A stretch of 15,339 nt of DNA from CAYRXE01 sp964428205 (GTDB lineage Bacteria; Patescibacteriota; Gracilibacteria; Peribacterales; Peribacteraceae). Below the pieces are notes generated by a model. The model saw only the letters and a list, made by a program, of their open reading frames with translations, was not told the origin of the DNA and did not search any database. Below are positions 13,147-15,339 of the stretch, piece by piece. The first letter of the stretch is position 1. The number at the start of each line of letters is the position of its first letter. The stretch is from the NCBI GenBank assembly GCA_964428205.1, contig CAYRXE010000024.1, forward strand, positions 1 through 15,339, given 5' to 3'. A program made the position numbers and the translations under genes.

Positions 13147-13608
13147 TTATTGAGCTGGCGTTGGAGCTGGCTGTTCGCCGGCTGCAGCAGCCTCAGGCTG
13201 GGTCAACTGAACTGGAGCGAAGTTGATGATCTTCTTCGTCTCCTGGCGGAAGATCACTGCGAACGTTGGGTAGATGACGAGCTGGTCGCCATTTACTGCT
13301 GGTCCGTAGAATTCCTTGTTCTGCTCAATGAGCTTAGGAACGTCGACGATCGTAGCGACGGTTGGCTCAACGTCCTTAGGCAATTCCATGATGGTGCCGA
13401 GATCCTCAACTACTTTCTTAGCGAGGTCGCGGTTCTCCTGGGTGTTGCCACCGGTCAATTGTTCCATACGCATCGTAAGTGCAGCGAGCTGGTCTTCGGC
13501 TGCGCGGCGCTTCATGTCGACAACGACAACGAGAGCGAGCAAACCGACGACGAGGACTGCGCCGAGTAACTTGCGCTTCGGCTTTGCGGAAGAGGTCATG
13601 GTGTCCAT
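13147..13608 (-). CDS. Conserved one-helix membrane protein of CPR type
   Basis: The 153-residue product has a positively charged N-terminus (KPKRK), one membrane helix (about 13-31), a predicted coiled coil (about 33-72) and a small outer domain (about 80-133) ending in GDQLVIYPTFAVIF and KKIINFAPV, then an Ala/Pro/Gln-rich tail. The 'GDxLxIYP...KIINxAPV' block recurs in small CPR membrane proteins that I know only as hypothetical. The function is unknown. An ATG three codons in (13599) is a possible start. It has its own promoter (TTGCGA 13665-13660, 18-base spacer, TAGCAT 13641-13636), a pyrimidine-rich leader and its own terminator, so it is a single-gene unit. Confidence 0.8.
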   Translation of the reverse strand: MDTMTSSAKPKRKLLGAVLVVGLLALVVVVDMKRRAAEDQLAALTMRMEQLTGGNTQENRDLAKKVVEDLGTIMELPKDVEPTVATIVDVPKLIEQNKEFYGPAVNGDQLVIYPTFAVIFRQETKKIINFAPVQLTQPEAAAAGEQPAPTPAQ

Positions 13609-13635
13609 ACAAGAAGAGGGGAAAAACTCTTCCGT

Positions 13636-13665
13636 ATGCTAGGCAATAGAGGTATGCGATCGCAA
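13636..13665 (-). promoter_or_regulatory. Probable promoter of the one-helix membrane protein gene
   Basis: TTGCGA (13665-13660) and TAGCAT (13641-13636) are separated by 18 bases, each 4 of 6 matches. The predicted leader of about 20 bases contains TTCCCCTCTTCT. Confidence 0.4.
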
Positions 13666-13816
13666 GTAGCCAGACGCATCGATGTAGTGCGAAAGAACAC
13701 GAATGTGGTGAGATGATTTTTCCGCTTTGCGAAGAGGAAGAAGCTGCGCAAGTCTTGTTTTTCTGGCAAAGAGCTCTGCTGGATCTATTTTGGGCTCGTC
13801 TTTCCCCCCTGTTCCT

Positions 13817-14029
13817 ATGGTGAATGTCCGTAGCTACCCATTGGTACGCGATCCTGAAGTCCGCTCGAAAGGAGATTACCTCCTTGGCCTACATCATTTA
13901 GAGGAGGAAGTGCTTGAGCTTGGTGAAGAGCCTGCTTTTCGTTATGCAGTAGATCAATTAATGCGTCAGCGAGTAGTCGATGATCCTGGTGACGATCTCG
14001 GTGATGGAGTGGAGCGTGATGATATGTAA
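13817..14029 (+). CDS. Small hypothetical protein (70 residues)
   Basis: I do not recognise it. It is acidic, with a predicted amphipathic helical middle (YLLGLHHLEEEVLELG, then FRYAVDQLMRQRVVDD) and an Asp-rich tail (DDPGDDLGDGVERDDM). The frame is open from 13727, but ATG 13817 is preferred because it is preceded by TATTTT (13786-13791) and a pyrimidine leader TTCCCCCCTGTTCCT directly before the ATG, as seen before mscL. Codon choice looks coding. It ends at the base before the CCA end of the convergent tRNA-Leu. It might still be a chance frame. Confidence 0.45.
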   Translation: MVNVRSYPLVRDPEVRSKGDYLLGLHHLEEEVLELGEEPAFRYAVDQLMRQRVVDDPGDDLGDGVERDDM

Positions 14030-14115
14030 TGGTGCTCAGGAGAGGACTTGAACCTCCACGGCCTTGCGGCCACTAGCCCCTCAAGCTAGCGCGTCTGCCA
14101 TTTCGCCACCTGAGC
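14030..14115 (-). tRNA. tRNA-Leu (anticodon GAG)
   Basis: The acceptor stem is GCTCAGG/CCTGAGC with discriminator A and an encoded CCA. The D-region is GCGAAATGGCAGAC, and the anticodon stem CTAGC/GCTAG encloses TTGAGGG with anticodon GAG (reads CUC/CUU). A long variable arm GGCC-GCAA-GGCC, typical of class II tRNAs, and a T-arm GGAGG-TTCAAGT-CCTCT complete an 86-nt molecule. Confidence 0.96.
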
Positions 14116-14158
14116 ACGGGGCGCGATTGTAGAGGAAGAAATTCGGTCCGCCAATGGG

Positions 14159-14530
14159 TTATGATTGTTTGAGAGTGTCACGAATCTCTCGCAAAAGAGC
14201 GATTTCTTCAGGGGGAGCAGCTGGTTCTGCTGGCTTCTCCTTTTTAAAGCGATTGATCTGCTTAATAGCCAAGAAGATTACGAAGGCGACGATCACGAAG
14301 TCCACGACCGACTGAATGAACATGCCGTACGCGATAGTGGAATTGCCAATGGTGAAGCTGAGATCTTTAAAATTCACACCAAGCATCACGACGCCAATGA
14401 GCGGCATGATCACGCTGTCCACGAGCGACGAGACGATTTTTCCAAACGCTCCTCCAATGATCACACCGACGGCGAGATCAATCACGTTGCCGCGCATCGC
14501 GAACTCTTTGAATTCTTTCACAATCGTCAT
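14159..14530 (-). CDS. mscL: Large-conductance mechanosensitive channel
   Basis: MscL is a homopentameric safety valve that opens under membrane tension on osmotic downshock. The 123-residue product is complete: N-terminal amphipathic MTIVKEFKEFAMRGNVIDLA, TM1 with GVIIGGAFGKIVSSLVDSVIMP (gate region), a short outer loop, TM2 (about 66-93) and a charged C-terminal helix ending EEIALLREIRDTL. ATG 14530 is used because the family starts at this point; the frame runs on to 14569 into ligA. The gene follows ligA on the same strand by 29 bases but has its own -10 TATACT (14557-14552) and a pyrimidine-rich leader (TTCCCCCTCTTCT) directly before the ATG. Confidence 0.96.
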   Translation of the reverse strand: MTIVKEFKEFAMRGNVIDLAVGVIIGGAFGKIVSSLVDSVIMPLIGVVMLGVNFKDLSFTIGNSTIAYGMFIQSVVDFVIVAFVIFLAIKQINRFKKEKPAEPAAPPEEIALLREIRDTLKQS

Positions 14531-14557
14531 AGAAGAGGGGGAATAGGAGCAAGTATA
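14531..14557 (-). promoter_or_regulatory. mscL -10 box and pyrimidine-rich leader
   Basis: TATACT (14557-14552) lies just after the ligA stop, with a weak TTCCTG 17 bases upstream. The predicted leader of about 15 bases ends TTCCCCCTCTTCT immediately before the ATG and holds no purine-rich ribosome-binding site. Confidence 0.5.
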
Positions 14558-14559
14558 CG

Positions 14560-15339
14560 TTATGCGCACATCTTCAGGAATTCCTTTTCTTCCACAATCT
14601 TCACGCCAAACTTTTTCGCGTCATCAAATTTGCTGCCGGGGTCCGCACCAAGTAAAAGGTAATCCGTCTTCTTGCTCACACTTCCACTCACCTTACCACC
14701 ACGGTCTTTGATCATCCTCTTTGCATCTTCACGTGCGAGGGTGGGCAATGTTCCGGTGATGACAAACGTCATGTCGGCGAAGACCTGTTCTGCATTTGAA
14801 CCTTCTGGCTGCAGACACACGACTCCTGCATCTTCCAGTTTTTCCAAGAGCTCGATGTTCTCTTTCTCATCCATCCAGTTCTTGAGTGACTCTGCACTAA
14901 TATCTCCAATGCCGTTGATGTTTGCGACGTCTTCTTGCGACATCTTCCGTAAGGTCTTGCCAATATCTGTCACACGAATGGCATCGATCACAATTTTCTT
15001 TTTCTCCGCACCAAAGAGGGAACTCTGGAATTGAATATCTTCCAATTCTTCTTTTTCGACTCTCGACTTTGGCCAGTCGATCAACCTTGCCAACACATCC
15101 GCTGTCTCGCGACCAATGTGGCGAATGCCGAGAGCAAACAAGAACCTATCCAGTGGAACTTTTTTAGCACGCTCCACGCCACGCAAAATATTTTCGGTCT
15201 TCTTCTCTTTAAAGAGAGGCAGCTGCAACAAGTCTTCTGCTGTGAGCGTAAAAATATCCGATGGATCATCCACGAAGCCGGCATCAATCAAGGACTCGAT
15301 CGTCTCACCGCCTAATCCCTCTATATTAAAGGCGTAGCG
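14560..15339 (-). CDS. ligA: NAD-dependent DNA ligase, C-terminal part (5' end outside the window)
   Basis: LigA seals nicks in DNA using NAD+ during replication and repair. The visible 259 residues run from the end of the OB/zinc-finger region (NIEGLGGETIESL) through the helix-hairpin-helix domain (GIRHIGRETADVLARLI; NINGIGDISAESLKNW) to a C-terminal BRCT domain (MTFVITGTLPTLAREDAKRMIKDRGGKVSGSVSKKTDYLL). The frame is open to the right edge with no start, so the adenylation, OB and zinc-finger parts lie beyond it. The insertion EELEDIQFQSSLFGAEKK between the HhH units looks lineage-specific. mscL follows on the same strand. Confidence 0.96.
   Translation of the reverse strand, partial: RYAFNIEGLGGETIESLIDAGFVDDPSDIFTLTAEDLLQLPLFKEKKTENILRGVERAKKVPLDRFLFALGIRHIGRETADVLARLIDWPKSRVEKEELEDIQFQSSLFGAEKKKIVIDAIRVTDIGKTLRKMSQEDVANINGIGDISAESLKNWMDEKENIELLEKLEDAGVVCLQPEGSNAEQVFADMTFVITGTLPTLAREDAKRMIKDRGGKVSGSVSKKTDYLLLGADPGSKFDDAKKFGVKIVEEKEFLKMCA

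Overview
The window looks like chromosomal DNA of a Patescibacteria/CPR-type bacterium with a balanced base composition. The inference rests on four things. Genes are tightly packed and many touch or overlap. No convincing purine-rich Shine-Dalgarno sequence precedes any gene. Several small membrane proteins have a CPR flavour (a C-terminal SKNGKKYY-type motif; a one-helix protein ending in a 'GDQLVIYP...KIINFAPV' block). Stand-alone IVP/S23-type four-helix-bundle genes are also common in that group. A Peribacteria/Peregrinibacteria-like lineage fits best, but the sequence cannot prove it. UGA is used as a stop (rpe, DUF192 and four-helix-bundle genes), so the Gracilibacteria UGA=Gly code is not in use.

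Layout. 1-184: the 3' part of a tRNA-Thr(CGU) cut by the window edge, then a second copy whose D-region carries about 45 extra bases. 309-1388: dprA. 1385-3366 (minus): tpiA preceded by a 412-residue protein of unknown function with three internal repeats. 3467-6574 (plus): a tight run rpiB, rpe, a DUF192 lipoprotein and a PMT-family (GT39) mannosyltransferase. 6599-6771: a structured intergenic element full of inverted repeats. 6779-9381: a divergent pair, a DPM1-like GT2 enzyme (minus) and a second GT-C membrane glycosyltransferase with an extracytoplasmic jelly-roll (plus). 9382-10309 (minus): a small membrane protein and a four-helix-bundle gene; the latter sits in a 485-bp cassette bounded by 36-base inverted repeats. 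10405-12294: ftsH with a clear terminator. 12359-13608 (minus): a degenerate bacterial sugar transferase and a one-helix membrane protein. 13817-14029: a small unknown ORF. 14030-14115 (minus): tRNA-Leu(GAG). 14159-15339 (minus): mscL and the 3' part of ligA.

How the genes fit together. tpiA, rpiB and rpe belong to central sugar metabolism (triose interconversion and the non-oxidative pentose phosphate pathway). The GT2, PMT and GT-C genes lie within 4.5 kb and could form a lipid-linked-sugar to protein glycosylation route: the GT2 enzyme charges a polyprenyl phosphate and the GT-C enzymes transfer the sugar outside the membrane. ftsH and mscL are ordinary membrane quality-control and osmotic-safety genes.

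The items most worth a second look are the IVS-like cassette at 9825-10309 and the chimeric reading frame it creates, the sugar transferase with Asn in place of the catalytic Asp, the structured element at 6599-6771, the expanded tRNA-Thr, and two recurring gene-start architectures: a -10 box 7-8 bases before the start codon, and a TTCCCC(C)TC pyrimidine leader.
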